64,000 bases of DNA, taken from Collimonas arenae. GTDB lineage: Bacteria; Pseudomonadota; Gammaproteobacteria; Burkholderiales; Burkholderiaceae_D. Under the pieces are notes generated by a model. The model was not told the origin of the DNA. It worked only from the letters and a program-made list of their open reading frames with translations, and ran no database searches. The stretch is from positions 3,542,620-3,606,619 of the forward strand of contig NZ_CP013233.1 in assembly GCF_001584165.1 (NCBI RefSeq), in the 5' to 3' direction. Positions 1-8,599 of the stretch are shown here, piece by piece. How positions within the stretch are numbered: the stretch's first letter is position 1; each line of letters opens with the position of its first letter. The translations under genes were made by a program, and so were the position numbers.

Positions 1-140
1 GCCGCCTGGTTGGCCGTCCGGGACGGGCTGCGGCGCTGGCCCGTTTCCTTGATTACGTGCAGAGCCACGGCCAGGTGTGGATTACGCGTCGCATCGATAT
101 CGCCGACCACTGGCGCGCCACCCACCCGTTTGCCGCATAG
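1..140 (+). CDS. puuE: Allantoinase PuuE, C-terminal end (partial)
   Basis: Only the last 45 codons are present, read from base 3 to the TAG at 138-140; the gene begins outside the window. The visible protein runs RLVGRPGRAAALARFLDYV and ends in WITRRIDIADHW followed by HPFAA. This matches my memory of the end of the cofactor-independent, polysaccharide-deacetylase-fold allantoinase PuuE, which opens the allantoin ring to allantoate. The assignment is supported by context: urate oxidase, OHCU decarboxylase and allantoate amidohydrolase all lie within the next 10 kb. The fragment is short, so the family call rests on the conserved arginine- and histidine-rich tail plus the neighbourhood. Confidence 0.75.
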   Translation, partial: RLVGRPGRAAALARFLDYVQSHGQVWITRRIDIADHWRATHPFAA

Positions 141-267
141 ATTTTGATGTTTTTTTTACCCGCCGTGGCGGTTCCACGGATTACCGTTCCAGCACAGATG
201 CAATGAGTTCTACAACAAACCAAACCGGAATTTCACTTTTTCACTTATAAAAAATCAGGAGACAGGG

Positions 268-1368
268 ATGTATCCAGCAAAAAACAAGCTTAAAAAGCTG
301 CAACTCGCGGCAGCCCTCGGCGGTGCAATAGCATTGCCGGCCATGGCGCAGACGTCGGTACAAGTAACCGGTCTGGTCGACACTTATGTCGGCTCGCTGA
401 AGTACAGCGGCGACTCGGGACGCACCAGCGTGGTCGACAGCGGCGGCATGACCACTTCTTGGATCGGCTTCAAAGGCACCGAAGATCTCGGCGGCGGACT
501 CAAGGCGAAATTCAACCTGACTTCGTTCTTCCGTTCCAGCACTGGCGCCGCCGGCCGCTTCGACGGCAACGAAACACTGTTCTCGCGCGACGCCAATGTC
601 GGCCTGATCGGCAATTTCGGTGCGATTTCTCTGGGCCGCGACCTGGCGCCAAACTTCCTGCCGTCGATCCTGTTCAATCCGTTCGGCGATTCGTTCAAGC
701 TGTCGCCGCTGATCCTGCACATGGATGTGCCTTGGTTCAATGCTTCCGGCTGGACCAACTCAGTGGCAGGCGATACCGGCTGGAGCAACGAAATCATCTA
801 CACGACACCTGATTTCAACGGTTTGAAAGCCAATTTCCACTATCAGTTCGGAGAAGTGGCCGGTAACACCGGCAAAAACAACATCGGCGCCAACGTCTTG
901 TATTTTCATGGCCCGCTGGCCCTGACCGCTTACTACCAGCGCGTCCAGGTCAACAACCCGTTGGAACAGTCGCCAAATAACGTTCAGCCGGCGACCAACA
1001 TTCCACTGCCAACAGGCATGGTTGCGGCACGCCAGTCGAACTGGTTCCTTGGCGCCACATACGATTTTACCGTCGCCAAGCTGTTCGCCACCTACGACCA
1101 GACTTCGCATGATATCGACCTGAAAGACAAGACCTTCCAGCTCGGCACCAGCATTCCTCTCGGCAATGGCGCAATCCTGGCATCGTGGGCAGACACCAAG
1201 CGCAACGGCAACGCAATCGGCGAAGCACTCAAGCGCGATACAGCGTCGCTGGGTTACGACTACAACATGTCGAAACGCACCGACCTGTATGCGGTCTACA
1301 TGTACGACAAGATCACGGATCAAAGTACCGGCAGCAGCGTTGCCTTGGGCATTCGTCATCGTTTCTGA
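268..1368 (+). CDS. Gram-negative trimeric porin
   Basis: A 366-residue outer-membrane general porin of the betaproteobacterial OmpC-like family. A signal peptide with a Lys-rich start and a hydrophobic core ends at AMA (residues 25-27), so the mature protein starts near Gln28. The sequence has alternating hydrophobic and polar beta-strand character, a PxxxG-rich loop region and the terminal phenylalanine (HRF) needed for outer-membrane assembly. The ATG at 268 is preceded by a CAGGAGACAGGG ribosome-binding site. It lies between the allantoinase end and an aldolase gene on the same strand, so it may let purine breakdown products or the substrate of the adjacent aldolase/ammonia-lyase set cross the outer membrane. 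That role is inference. Confidence 0.9.
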   Translation: MYPAKNKLKKLQLAAALGGAIALPAMAQTSVQVTGLVDTYVGSLKYSGDSGRTSVVDSGGMTTSWIGFKGTEDLGGGLKAKFNLTSFFRSSTGAAGRFDGNETLFSRDANVGLIGNFGAISLGRDLAPNFLPSILFNPFGDSFKLSPLILHMDVPWFNASGWTNSVAGDTGWSNEIIYTTPDFNGLKANFHYQFGEVAGNTGKNNIGANVLYFHGPLALTAYYQRVQVNNPLEQSPNNVQPATNIPLPTGMVAARQSNWFLGATYDFTVAKLFATYDQTSHDIDLKDKTFQLGTSIPLGNGAILASWADTKRNGNAIGEALKRDTASLGYDYNMSKRTDLYAVYMYDKITDQSTGSSVALGIRHRF

Positions 1369-1405
1369 TAGTCAGTCAAGGCAAATAAGTACATGAAATA
1401 GCAGG

Positions 1406-1475
1406 GCGTCATCTCCGCGAACGCGGGGATCCATCTTAGGGTCAACATGGATTCCCGCGTTCGCGGGAATGACGC
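1406..1475. repeat. Palindromic repeat pair, family 1 (ATTCCCGCG type)
   Basis: Two head-to-head palindromes: one around CTCCGCGAACGCGGGGAT (1406-1434) and one around GATTCCCGCGTTCGCGGGAA (1447-1475). Together they form a larger inverted repeat bounded by GCGTCAT and ATGACGC. Similar pairs lie at 17981-18048 and 37415-37495, always in intergenic DNA. It sits between the porin and the aldolase and could act as a transcriptional pause or mRNA 3'-end stabiliser. Confidence 0.85.
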
Positions 1476-1539
1476 AATTTTATTTACTCATATATGTTGT
1501 CGCCCTCGGGCATTTGTTCGTTTTGACATCTGAAATTCA

Positions 1540-2289
1540 ATGACCGCAAATCTCCCCACCATCAGCAGCGCCGAATGGCAGGTGCGCAAGGATTTAGCGG
1601 CCTGTTATCGCCTGTGCGCACTGAAGCAATGGGATGACCTGATCTACACCCACATCTCAGCCACCGTGCCCGGCGAGCCGGGACATTTCCTGCTCAATCC
1701 GTTCGGCTATCGCTTCGATGAAGTGTGCGCCTCCAACCTGGTCAAGATTGATGCCCAGGGACGCGTCGTCGGCAACTCCCCTTACCAGGTCAACGTCAGC
1801 GGTTTTGCCATCCACGGGGCGGTCCACGCGGCGCGACCGGACGCCATGTGCGTGATGCATCTGCACAATACACATGCCATAGCGATCGGCATCCAGGCCG
1901 GCGGCTTGCTACCGATTTCACAGCATGCGCTGCGTTTTTATGAACAGATTGCGTATCACGATTATGAAGGTCTGGCGCTGACGCCAACCGAGCAGGGTCG
2001 CATGATCGAACGACTCGGAAAATTACCGGCGATGCTGCTGCGTAACCACGGCAGCCTGGTATGCGGCCGCACCATTGCCGAAGCCTACGTGCTGATGGAT
2101 ACGCTCGACAAGGCGTGCGAAATACAGCTCATGGCCAACGTCGGCAACGGCCGCCTGACCTTGCCATCGCATGATGTCTGCCGCAAGACACGCGACCAAC
2201 TGCTGGGTGATGGCACTCCTGAAGGCGTGCTGGAATGGCCGGCGTTGCTGCGCAAACTGGATGCCATCGATCCCAGCTACCAACACTGA
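1540..2289 (+). CDS. Class II aldolase/adducin family protein
   Basis: A 249-residue zinc-dependent class II aldolase/adducin-domain protein. The expected metal ligands are visible: an HLH pair at residues 107 and 109 in MHLHNTHA and a third histidine at 170 in RNHGSLVCG. Family members cleave or epimerise phosphorylated or hydroxylated keto acids; the substrate cannot be read from the sequence. The ATG start at 1540 has no clear purine-rich ribosome-binding site, so the exact start is less certain. The stop is 24 bases upstream of a tautomerase gene, suggesting co-transcription. A paralogous aldolase (OtnC) is encoded at 47857 in the tetronate cluster, but the two are not close copies. Confidence 0.85.
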   Translation: MTANLPTISSAEWQVRKDLAACYRLCALKQWDDLIYTHISATVPGEPGHFLLNPFGYRFDEVCASNLVKIDAQGRVVGNSPYQVNVSGFAIHGAVHAARPDAMCVMHLHNTHAIAIGIQAGGLLPISQHALRFYEQIAYHDYEGLALTPTEQGRMIERLGKLPAMLLRNHGSLVCGRTIAEAYVLMDTLDKACEIQLMANVGNGRLTLPSHDVCRKTRDQLLGDGTPEGVLEWPALLRKLDAIDPSYQH

Positions 2290-2313
2290 CAACTCACAAA
2301 AAGGATATTTCTC

Positions 2314-2496
2314 ATGCCAACCTTTAACGTCCAACTCTTCGAAGGCCGCACTGCAGAGCAAAAGCGCGCCTTCGTCAAAGCCATCACCGAAGTCACCTGC
2401 AAGACGCTGGATTGTGGACCGGAATCGGTCGATATCATCATCCAGGAAATCAAGCGCGAAAACTGGGCGACTGCCGGCAAGCTGTGGTCAGATTAA
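2314..2496 (+). CDS. 4-oxalocrotonate tautomerase-like small protein
   Basis: Sixty codons beginning Met-Pro. Removal of Met would expose the N-terminal proline that serves as catalytic base in the 4-oxalocrotonate tautomerase superfamily. The length and the pattern PxxxVxLxEGRxxEQKxxxVxxIT match the short 60-70-residue members, which convert enols of 2-oxo acids to their keto form. An AAAAAGG ribosome-binding site lies about 9 bases before the ATG. It follows the class II aldolase closely and is stopped by a strong bidirectional terminator. Pairing with an aldolase and the convergent ammonia-lyase suggests handling of an alpha-keto or enol product of amino-acid breakdown (inference). Confidence 0.85.
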   Translation: MPTFNVQLFEGRTAEQKRAFVKAITEVTCKTLDCGPESVDIIIQEIKRENWATAGKLWSD

Positions 2497-2515
2497 ACCA
2501 ACGCTAAATGCCACC

Positions 2516-2550
2516 ATAAAAAATAGCCGCGAAATTCGCGGCTATTTTTT
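2516..2550. terminator. Bidirectional intrinsic terminator
   Basis: Stem AATAGCCGCG / CGCGGCTATT with a short loop, flanked by an A run on the left and a T run on the right, so it can terminate on both strands. It separates the plus-strand aldolase-tautomerase unit from the convergent ammonia-lyase gene. Confidence 0.9.
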
Positions 2551-2594
2551 CCCGGGTAATCATCGAATACTTTGCTGATCATCCATTGAAAGCA

Positions 2595-4232
2595 TTACTT
2601 GGCGCCGGCAAACTCACCAATCTGCTTGACCACCGCATTGCGTACCGAACCACTGACCACGAACGATTGCGCCACCGCGATATCGTTGTGGAACCAGCGA
2701 TCGCCTTCCAGGCAAGCTGGGATCTGACGGCGGATTTCCTGATACGCAGCTTGCGTGCCTTTACCCAGCACGAAGCCCGGCAACAAGTCTTCCGTCATGG
2801 TCAAGGCCTGCGCCGCCAGCAGCATTTCAACGCCGATGATGTACTGCGTGTTGGCCACCACGGTGGCCGCCTTGCGCGCACACCAGGTCGAGTTCGACAC
2901 GTGGTCTTCGCTGTTGCCCTTGGCAGGGATGCTGTCGACACTGCCCGGCATGCACAGCGTGCGGTTTTCCATCACCAATGAACTCAACGAGCATTGCACT
3001 ACCGGATAGCCGGTGTTGACGCCACGCACGCCGCTCATCAGGTTGCGCGGCAAGCCCCACGACAAGGTCGGATCGATCAGGCGTGCGACGCGGCGTTCGC
3101 AGATGCTGCCCAGATCGGTGATCGCCATCGCCAGCAAATCCATCGCCTGCGCCAGGTATTGGCCGTGGAAATTGCCGCCGGAGATGATCTCGAAACCGCC
3201 GCCTTCCTTGTCAAAGATCAGCGGATTGTCGGTGGCCGAATTGATTTCCTTGTCGACAATATTGTCGATGTAATCGAGCGCATCGAATACCGGGCCGTAG
3301 ACTTGCGGCGAGCAGCGCAGCGAGTACACATCCTGGATGCGGGCGGTATAAGGGATGTCGGTGCGGCGGCTTTCTTCCGGAAACTGCACCGCGCGCGCTT
3401 CGTGCGTGGTGCGGGTGGAACCGGCCAGCAGCTTGCGGATGATGGCGGCGGTCTTGATCTGGCCGGCATGTGGACGGGCTTGCTGGATGCGATGATCGAA
3501 TGCGGCCATCTCGGCGCGCATCGCTTCCAGCGTCAATCCCAGCGACAGGCAGGCATCGCTCAGCAGATTGCGCGCATCGTGCGCCACCAGTACCGCTACA
3601 GCCAGCGAAGCGGTACAACCGTTGATCAGGGCAGACGCATCTTTGGCCTTGAGGTCAAACTTGACCGGACCGACGCCGGACTTGGTGATGGCTTCAGGCG
3701 CGCTCATGCGCTGGCCCTGATACATCACTTCGGCTTCGTCAAAACCGGCGATTGCTGCCGCCAGGTAGGACAACGGCGCGAGGTCGCCGGAGGCGCCAAC
3801 AGAGCCCTTTTGCGGCATGATCGGATGGATGCCGGCATTCAGGAAAGCCAGCAAGCGATCGACCACTTCCACCCGTGGCGCCGAATAATTGCTGGCGAAG
3901 GCATTGGCGCGCAACAGCATGGTGGCGCGGCTGACTTCTTCCGAGAACGGTTCGCCGATGCCGGCGCAGTGCGCCTTGATCAATTGGGTCTGGAACAACT
4001 CGATGTGCTCGACCTTGATGCGGGTGTCTTTCAGCAGGCCGACGCCGGTGTTGAAGCTGTACATCATCGGCGCTTCATCGTGCATCCAGGTCGATTCAAT
4101 GTAGTCGCGGCTTTCCTTGAGCGCGGCGCGTGAAGAGTCGGCCAGCGTTACCGGCAGGTGTGGGGCGCGGGCGACGTCGACCACTTGCTGTGCAGTCAGG
4201 TTGAAGCCGTCGATGGTGATGGATTGGGACAT
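2595..4232 (-). CDS. MIO-dependent aromatic amino acid ammonia-lyase (histidine ammonia-lyase-like)
   Basis: A 545-residue member of the histidine/phenylalanine/tyrosine ammonia-lyase family, which eliminates ammonia from an amino acid to give an unsaturated acid. The Ala-Ser-Gly triad that cyclises to the MIO electrophile is at residues 147-149 (GSVGASGDLAPL). Tyr58 in the YSFNTGVG segment, His88 in KAHCAGIG, the QDVYSLRC loop, NFHGQ and EDHVS are all present. The His88 and EDHVS pattern resembles histidine-type enzymes, but hutU/hutI/hutG are absent here and the NG(T) position carries Cys (INGCTAS). It is slightly longer than a typical HutH (about 510). It lies downstream of puuD on the same strand, behind a terminator-like hairpin. 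The substrate is unproven; calling it hutH would be over-specific. Confidence 0.85.
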   Translation of the reverse strand: MSQSITIDGFNLTAQQVVDVARAPHLPVTLADSSRAALKESRDYIESTWMHDEAPMMYSFNTGVGLLKDTRIKVEHIELFQTQLIKAHCAGIGEPFSEEVSRATMLLRANAFASNYSAPRVEVVDRLLAFLNAGIHPIMPQKGSVGASGDLAPLSYLAAAIAGFDEAEVMYQGQRMSAPEAITKSGVGPVKFDLKAKDASALINGCTASLAVAVLVAHDARNLLSDACLSLGLTLEAMRAEMAAFDHRIQQARPHAGQIKTAAIIRKLLAGSTRTTHEARAVQFPEESRRTDIPYTARIQDVYSLRCSPQVYGPVFDALDYIDNIVDKEINSATDNPLIFDKEGGGFEIISGGNFHGQYLAQAMDLLAMAITDLGSICERRVARLIDPTLSWGLPRNLMSGVRGVNTGYPVVQCSLSSLVMENRTLCMPGSVDSIPAKGNSEDHVSNSTWCARKAATVVANTQYIIGVEMLLAAQALTMTEDLLPGFVLGKGTQAAYQEIRRQIPACLEGDRWFHNDIAVAQSFVVSGSVRNAVVKQIGEFAGAK

Positions 4233-4272
4233 GCGTACTCCAAAGATTTCTTGATGGGTGGCGGGCGCAGAA

Positions 4273-4304
4273 AACCGTTGAGCGTTACAGAAACGCTCAA
4301 CCGG
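4273..4304 (-). terminator. Hairpin between puuD and the ammonia-lyase gene
   Basis: Read on the minus strand, CGGTTGAGCGTT and AACGCTCAACGG form a long stem with a 4-base loop followed by TTTT. It lies after the puuD stop and before the ammonia-lyase start, so it can end puuD transcripts or attenuate read-through. Confidence 0.75.
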
Positions 4305-4330
4305 CTTCCGGTTTTGGGAATGACGTGAAC

Positions 4331-5602
4331 TTACTTGGCGCCAGCGGCGTACCAGGCGCCGATCAGGGCGCGTTCTTCGTCAGTGATGTGAGTCATGTTC
4401 GCCAGCGGCATGGCCTTCAGTTGCACAGCCTGCTGATAGATCTTGTCGGCGTGTTGACGGATCAGGTCAGGCGTCTGCAGCATGACGCCGGCTGGCGCGG
4501 TGGCAAACCCAGGCTGGGTCGGCTGCGCCGAGTGACATGTTGCGCAACGCTGGCCGATGATTTCCTGGATATGCGCCATGTCGGCGACTGGTGCAGCTGA
4601 AGTCGCAGCAACGGTAGCGCCCACGGTCGCCGGTGCGCCGGCAGCAGCAACCGGTGCGAGAGGGGCAACCGGCTGGATCGGCTTCGGTGCAATCGCAATC
4701 GCTACAATCAACAACAGGGCGACGCCGGCAATCGGATAACCGAGCGAAACGCGGCCGGCATGACGCAGGTTGAAGAAGTGGCGGATCAACGCGCCGGCAG
4801 CGATAATTGCGGCCAGGATCAGCCAGTTGTACGGGTGGCTGTAAGTCATACCGTAGTGATTGCTGATCATGATGAACAACACCGGCAGCGTGAAGTAGTT
4901 GTTGTGCACGCTGCGTTGCTTGGCTTTCTTGCCGTAGATCGGATCAGGTGATTTGCCGACGCGCATCGCCTCGACCAGCTTGCGTTGGCCTGGAATGATC
5001 ACCATCAGCACGTTACCCACCATCATGGTGCCGATCATGGCGCCAACGTGGATGTAGGCGGCGCGGCCGCTCAGCAGATGCGTCAGTACATAAGCGGCGG
5101 CAACGATGAACAGGTACATGACGATGCCGAGCAAGCCTTCGCGCTTGCCCAGCGGCGAACGGCACAGCAGGTCATACACGGTCCAGCCGATCACCAGCGT
5201 ACCGAGGCCGACGCCGATGGCTTGCCAGGTGTTCAGATCGGCGACATCCTTGTTGATCATCATTGCCGAAGCATTGAAGTAGTAGACGATGAACAGCATC
5301 GCGAAACCCGACAGCCAGGTGGCGTAGGCTTCCCATTTGAACCAGTGCAGATCGGCCGGCAACTCGGCCGGCGCTACCAGATATTTTTGCGGATTGTAGA
5401 AACCGCCGCCGTGCACCGCCCACAACTCGCCGGAGACGCCCTTGTTAGCCAGGTCGGAGCCAGGCTTCGGCGGCCGGATCGAATTGTCCAGCCAGACGAA
5501 GTAGAAGGATGCACCGATCCAGGCGATCCCCGTGATCAAATGCAGCCAGCGCACCAGCAAATTGAGCCATTCGACTCCGTACGAAACTAATAATGCATCC
5601 AT
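4331..5602 (-). CDS. puuD: Membrane-bound urate oxidase (urate hydroxylase PuuD) with C-terminal cytochrome c
   Basis: A 423-residue integral membrane protein that oxidises urate to 5-hydroxyisourate. The N-terminal part contains about eight to nine hydrophobic helices and opens with the characteristic NLLVRWLHLITGIAWIGASF segment; a haem c motif CATCH lies near residues 353-357, with candidate axial Met ligands in AMPLANMTH. Electrons thus probably go to the respiratory chain rather than to oxygen as in soluble uricase. I place the start at 5602 (MDALLVSYG) because a GGGGAAG ribosome-binding site precedes it; an upstream in-frame start would add 24 unconvincing residues. The gene is divergent from a LysR regulator, which probably controls it. 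Confidence 0.93.
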   Translation of the reverse strand: MDALLVSYGVEWLNLLVRWLHLITGIAWIGASFYFVWLDNSIRPPKPGSDLANKGVSGELWAVHGGGFYNPQKYLVAPAELPADLHWFKWEAYATWLSGFAMLFIVYYFNASAMMINKDVADLNTWQAIGVGLGTLVIGWTVYDLLCRSPLGKREGLLGIVMYLFIVAAAYVLTHLLSGRAAYIHVGAMIGTMMVGNVLMVIIPGQRKLVEAMRVGKSPDPIYGKKAKQRSVHNNYFTLPVLFIMISNHYGMTYSHPYNWLILAAIIAAGALIRHFFNLRHAGRVSLGYPIAGVALLLIVAIAIAPKPIQPVAPLAPVAAAGAPATVGATVAATSAAPVADMAHIQEIIGQRCATCHSAQPTQPGFATAPAGVMLQTPDLIRQHADKIYQQAVQLKAMPLANMTHITDEERALIGAWYAAGAK

Positions 5603-5940
5603 GTCTTCCCCAACGATTGTCACTCGTCTGCCACCGCGGGCTCTGCAAACGATAAGAGCGATTGCCCCCAACACGGCCGCGAACTTTTTATAAACCTTGT
5701 TTTATATCAGCTCCGCTACGACCAACATGATCGGATAAAGCAAGATACCTGCCTGCCCATCCTTCATTTTCCCCTGCCTGCGCTCAGGTAATAAAAGCGC
5801 TTCAGATTCTCGCAAGATAAACGTATTGGCGTTTCAAAACATGGATTTTCAGATATATTTGACATACACATATCCATATAACAAAATGAACTGCGGATAA
5901 ATGCAAATACAAACAAATACTAATATAAGTAGGAGACAAC
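5603..5940. promoter_or_regulatory. Divergent promoter region puuD / LysR regulator
   Basis: 338 bases without a gene. The half nearest the LysR gene (5815-5940) is unusually AT-rich for this genome and contains TATA-like stretches suited to a LysR-type promoter/operator. The regulator start has an AGGAGA ribosome-binding site. No open reading frame here is convincing and no exact operator can be fixed by eye. Confidence 0.5.
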
Positions 5941-6879
5941 ATGGCCAAGCTGCCGGACCACCTGGATATCCATCTGATACGCATCCTGTATCTACTGCTG
6001 TGCGAAAAGAACGTTTCGCGCGTCGCACTCAAACTGAATCAGCCTCAGCCATCGATTTCGGCATCGCTGCGCAAGCTGCGCGAGCTGACCGGCGATCCGC
6101 TTTTGGTGCGCGGCGCGCGCGGCATGGTGCCGACCCAACACGGCGAAAGCCTGCTGAAACCAGCCAAGCGCATCCTCGAAGAAACCGAACGCCTGTTCGT
6201 GCAAAAGACGGCGTTCGTACCCCAGGCCGAAGCACGCACCTTCCATATCGCGGCGCCAGATTACATGAATACGCCATTCTTCCTGGAAGTGGTGGCGCGC
6301 CTGCGTCGCGAATCGCCCAAGAGCCGCATCGTGATCCATGCGCTCGGCCCGGAGACCGACTATGTCAGGCTGCTGTCCGACGGCGATCTCGACCTGGTCA
6401 TCGCCAACTGGGATGAACCACCACCGCATCTGCATTTATCCAAGCTGTTCGACGATCCTATAGTTTGCCTGATGCGGGCCGACAGCGCCTACGCCAAGCG
6501 CACCGAGCCGGACAAGATGACGGTCGAGGATTATCTGTCGCTGCCGCATGTGGCGCCATGGCAGGTACTGCCCGGATACCACGGCATCATCGATTCCTTT
6601 CTCGACAGCCAGAATCTCAACCGCAACGTGGTGGTCGAATCGGCCTACTTCGGCATGCTGCCCTACATGGTGGCGCAGACCGACCTGGTGCTGACTACCG
6701 GCCGCCAGTTCGCTCGTTTCTATGAAAAGACACTGGCGCTGAAAAGCTTCACGCTGCCGATCAAATTTCCGCCGATGCGTTTTTATCAACTGTGGCATGA
6801 ACGAGTGCACCAGGCGACCGAGCACAAATGGCTGCGCGAGCAGATCGGCATTGCTGCCAAGAGCATGCTGGCGAAGTAA
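5941..6879 (+). CDS. LysR-family transcriptional regulator of the purine locus
   Basis: A 312-residue LysR-type regulator. The N-terminal winged helix-turn-helix is clear (NVSRVALKLNQPQPSISASL, near residues 24-43), followed by a linker helix and a periplasmic-binding-like effector domain from about residue 90. Start at 5941 has a good AGGAGAC ribosome-binding site. It is divergent from puuD and upstream of the permease and OHCU-decarboxylase genes, so it is the likely activator of urate/purine oxidation genes with a purine intermediate as co-inducer (inference). The DNA-binding part resembles the NodD/NahR-like subgroup that starts near a LIRILYLLL helix. Confidence 0.9.
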   Translation: MAKLPDHLDIHLIRILYLLLCEKNVSRVALKLNQPQPSISASLRKLRELTGDPLLVRGARGMVPTQHGESLLKPAKRILEETERLFVQKTAFVPQAEARTFHIAAPDYMNTPFFLEVVARLRRESPKSRIVIHALGPETDYVRLLSDGDLDLVIANWDEPPPHLHLSKLFDDPIVCLMRADSAYAKRTEPDKMTVEDYLSLPHVAPWQVLPGYHGIIDSFLDSQNLNRNVVVESAYFGMLPYMVAQTDLVLTTGRQFARFYEKTLALKSFTLPIKFPPMRFYQLWHERVHQATEHKWLREQIGIAAKSMLAK

Positions 6880-6975
6880 TCAACACAACTAAAAACCACA
6901 ACTAGATTCTTATGTGGCAACGGGTTTTCCTCATATATCCAAATACGTAAATCAACTATCAGACAAGCTATATAT

Positions 6976-7129
6976 CGTGAAGGGCTGGGCCAAGTAGTAT
7001 CGGACAGCACGAGCCCTTTTCCAGGATCAGGTGACTTGTGAAGGCTGTGGCGCAGCAAGCCGGTCGGGCAGGAACACCGGGTTGATGTCGCCCATGCACT
7101 AACTATAATTAGTACCCAGGAGACACACG
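6976..7129 (+). promoter_or_regulatory. Structured leader upstream of the purine permease gene
   Basis: The 250 bases between the LysR gene and the permease end in a GC-rich potentially structured leader. Visible stems are AAGGGCT (6980-6986) with AGCCCTT (7012-7018), followed at once by a T-run, enclosing a 25-base loop; and CCGGT (7060-7064) with ACCGG (7076-7080). An AGGAGACAC ribosome-binding site precedes the ATG. The first stem could be the terminator of the LysR gene or part of an attenuator. A xanthine/urate riboswitch class (NMT1 motif) is known upstream of purine-oxidation genes, but I cannot match its consensus by eye. Confidence 0.35.
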
Positions 7130-8524
7130 ATGACCAGCAATACTGAACCGGTAGATGAAAAACTCCCCGTAGGAAAACTCGCGGCCCTCGGCTTGCAGCA
7201 TGTATTGGTGATGTATGCCGGTGCGATCGCGGTGCCGCTGATCATCGGCGGCGCCCTCAACCTGGCAAAAAGCGACATTGCCTTCCTGATCAGCGCCGAC
7301 CTGTTCTGTTGCGGCCTGGTGACATTGATCCAATGCCTGGGCTTCTGGAAATTCGGCATCAAGATGCCAGTCATGATGGGCGTTACCTTTGCCGCGGTCG
7401 GACCGATGGTGGCGATGGCCGGCAACCCGCAACTGACTATCGTGCACATCTACGGTGCGGTGATTGTCTCCGGCATATTCTGCGTCTTTGCCGCTCCTTA
7501 CATGAGCCGCCTGATGCGCTTCTTTCCACCGGTCGTGACCGGCACAGTGATCAGCGTCATCGGCATTTCGCTGATGGGCGTCGGCATCAATTGGGCGGCC
7601 GGCGGCCAACCGGTGATCGGCACCCTGGTCGACGGCGTATTTACCAAAATCCCGAACCCCGATTACGGTTCGCCGACCAGCCTTGGCATCGCCCTGATCG
7701 TGCTGATCTCCATCTTGCTGATCACCAAATACGTTAAAGGCTTTATCGCCAACATCTCGGTGTTGACCGGCATGGGGATCGGTTTCGTGATTGCCATGGC
7801 GATGGGAAAGATCAGTTTCTACGGTCTCGGCGATGCGGAATGGTTTGCCTTCATCCGGCCGTTCCACTACGGCTGGCCGAAGTTCGACATCGGCTCCATC
7901 ATCAGCATGTGCCTGGTGATGATCGTGACCATGATCGAATCGACCGGGATGTTCATTGCGTTGGGCGAAATCGTCGGCAAGAAAGTCGACGACAAGACAC
8001 TGGCGCGCGGCTTGCGCGTCGATGGCCTGGGCAGCGTCATCGGCGGCATCTTCAATACGTTTCCATACACCTCGTTCTCGCAGAATATCGGCTTGGTCGG
8101 CGTCACCGGCGTGCGCAGCCGCTACGTCTGCGCTGCCGCCGGCGTGATCCTGATGTTGTTCGGCCTGTTCCCCAAAATGGCGCACGTTGCCGCGTCGATC
8201 CCCCAATTTGTGCTGGGTGGCGCCGGCATCGTCATGTTCGGCATGGTCGCGGCCACCGGCATCAAGATCCTGTCGGGCGTCGACTTCCAGCGCAACCGCA
8301 ACAACCTGTTCATCGTCGCCGTCAGCTTCGGCGCAGGCATGATTCCGATCGTGGCGCCAAGCTTTTTCGACAAGATGCCGCATTTCCTGTCGACCATCCT
8401 GCATAGTGGCATCCTGCTTGCTTCCAGCATGGCCGTACTACTGAACCTGTTTTTCAATGGCAAAGGCAGCAACGAAGACAGCCACGCGCACGCAATGGCG
8501 GCTGCGCAAAGCTCCGACCACTAA
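7130..8524 (+). CDS. NCS2-family xanthine/urate (nucleobase) permease
   Basis: A 464-residue NCS2 (nucleobase:cation symporter-2) transporter with about 14 hydrophobic segments. The start LGLQHVLVMYAGAIAVPLIIGG is the classic NCS2 helix 1 signature, with the QH pair used in substrate binding; SIISMCLVMIVTMIESTGMF near residue 256 and NTFPYTSFSQNIGLVGVTGV near residue 306 carry the substrate-site Glu and Asn-containing motifs. These features fit the xanthine/urate branch (XanQ/PbuX/UacT-like). It stands 75 bases upstream of the OHCU-decarboxylase/amidohydrolase fusion and imports substrate for the locus. Exact purine specificity is not visible. Confidence 0.92.
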   Translation: MTSNTEPVDEKLPVGKLAALGLQHVLVMYAGAIAVPLIIGGALNLAKSDIAFLISADLFCCGLVTLIQCLGFWKFGIKMPVMMGVTFAAVGPMVAMAGNPQLTIVHIYGAVIVSGIFCVFAAPYMSRLMRFFPPVVTGTVISVIGISLMGVGINWAAGGQPVIGTLVDGVFTKIPNPDYGSPTSLGIALIVLISILLITKYVKGFIANISVLTGMGIGFVIAMAMGKISFYGLGDAEWFAFIRPFHYGWPKFDIGSIISMCLVMIVTMIESTGMFIALGEIVGKKVDDKTLARGLRVDGLGSVIGGIFNTFPYTSFSQNIGLVGVTGVRSRYVCAAAGVILMLFGLFPKMAHVAASIPQFVLGGAGIVMFGMVAATGIKILSGVDFQRNRNNLFIVAVSFGAGMIPIVAPSFFDKMPHFLSTILHSGILLASSMAVLLNLFFNGKGSNEDSHAHAMAAAQSSDH

Positions 8525-8599
8525 GTTTTTGAAAGTAAATTGAAGCAATACGGCTCCAACCCGTAAAAACAGAATTGATTTAACCAAGGACGAAGCGGG

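Noticed and set aside
2994-4133. 379-codon open frame opposite the ammonia-lyase
   Set aside because: Shadow frame; the minus-strand product has the MIO motif and full length.
2595-4232. Naming the lyase hutH
   Set aside because: No urocanase or other hut gene nearby and one altered active-site neighbourhood residue; family name only.
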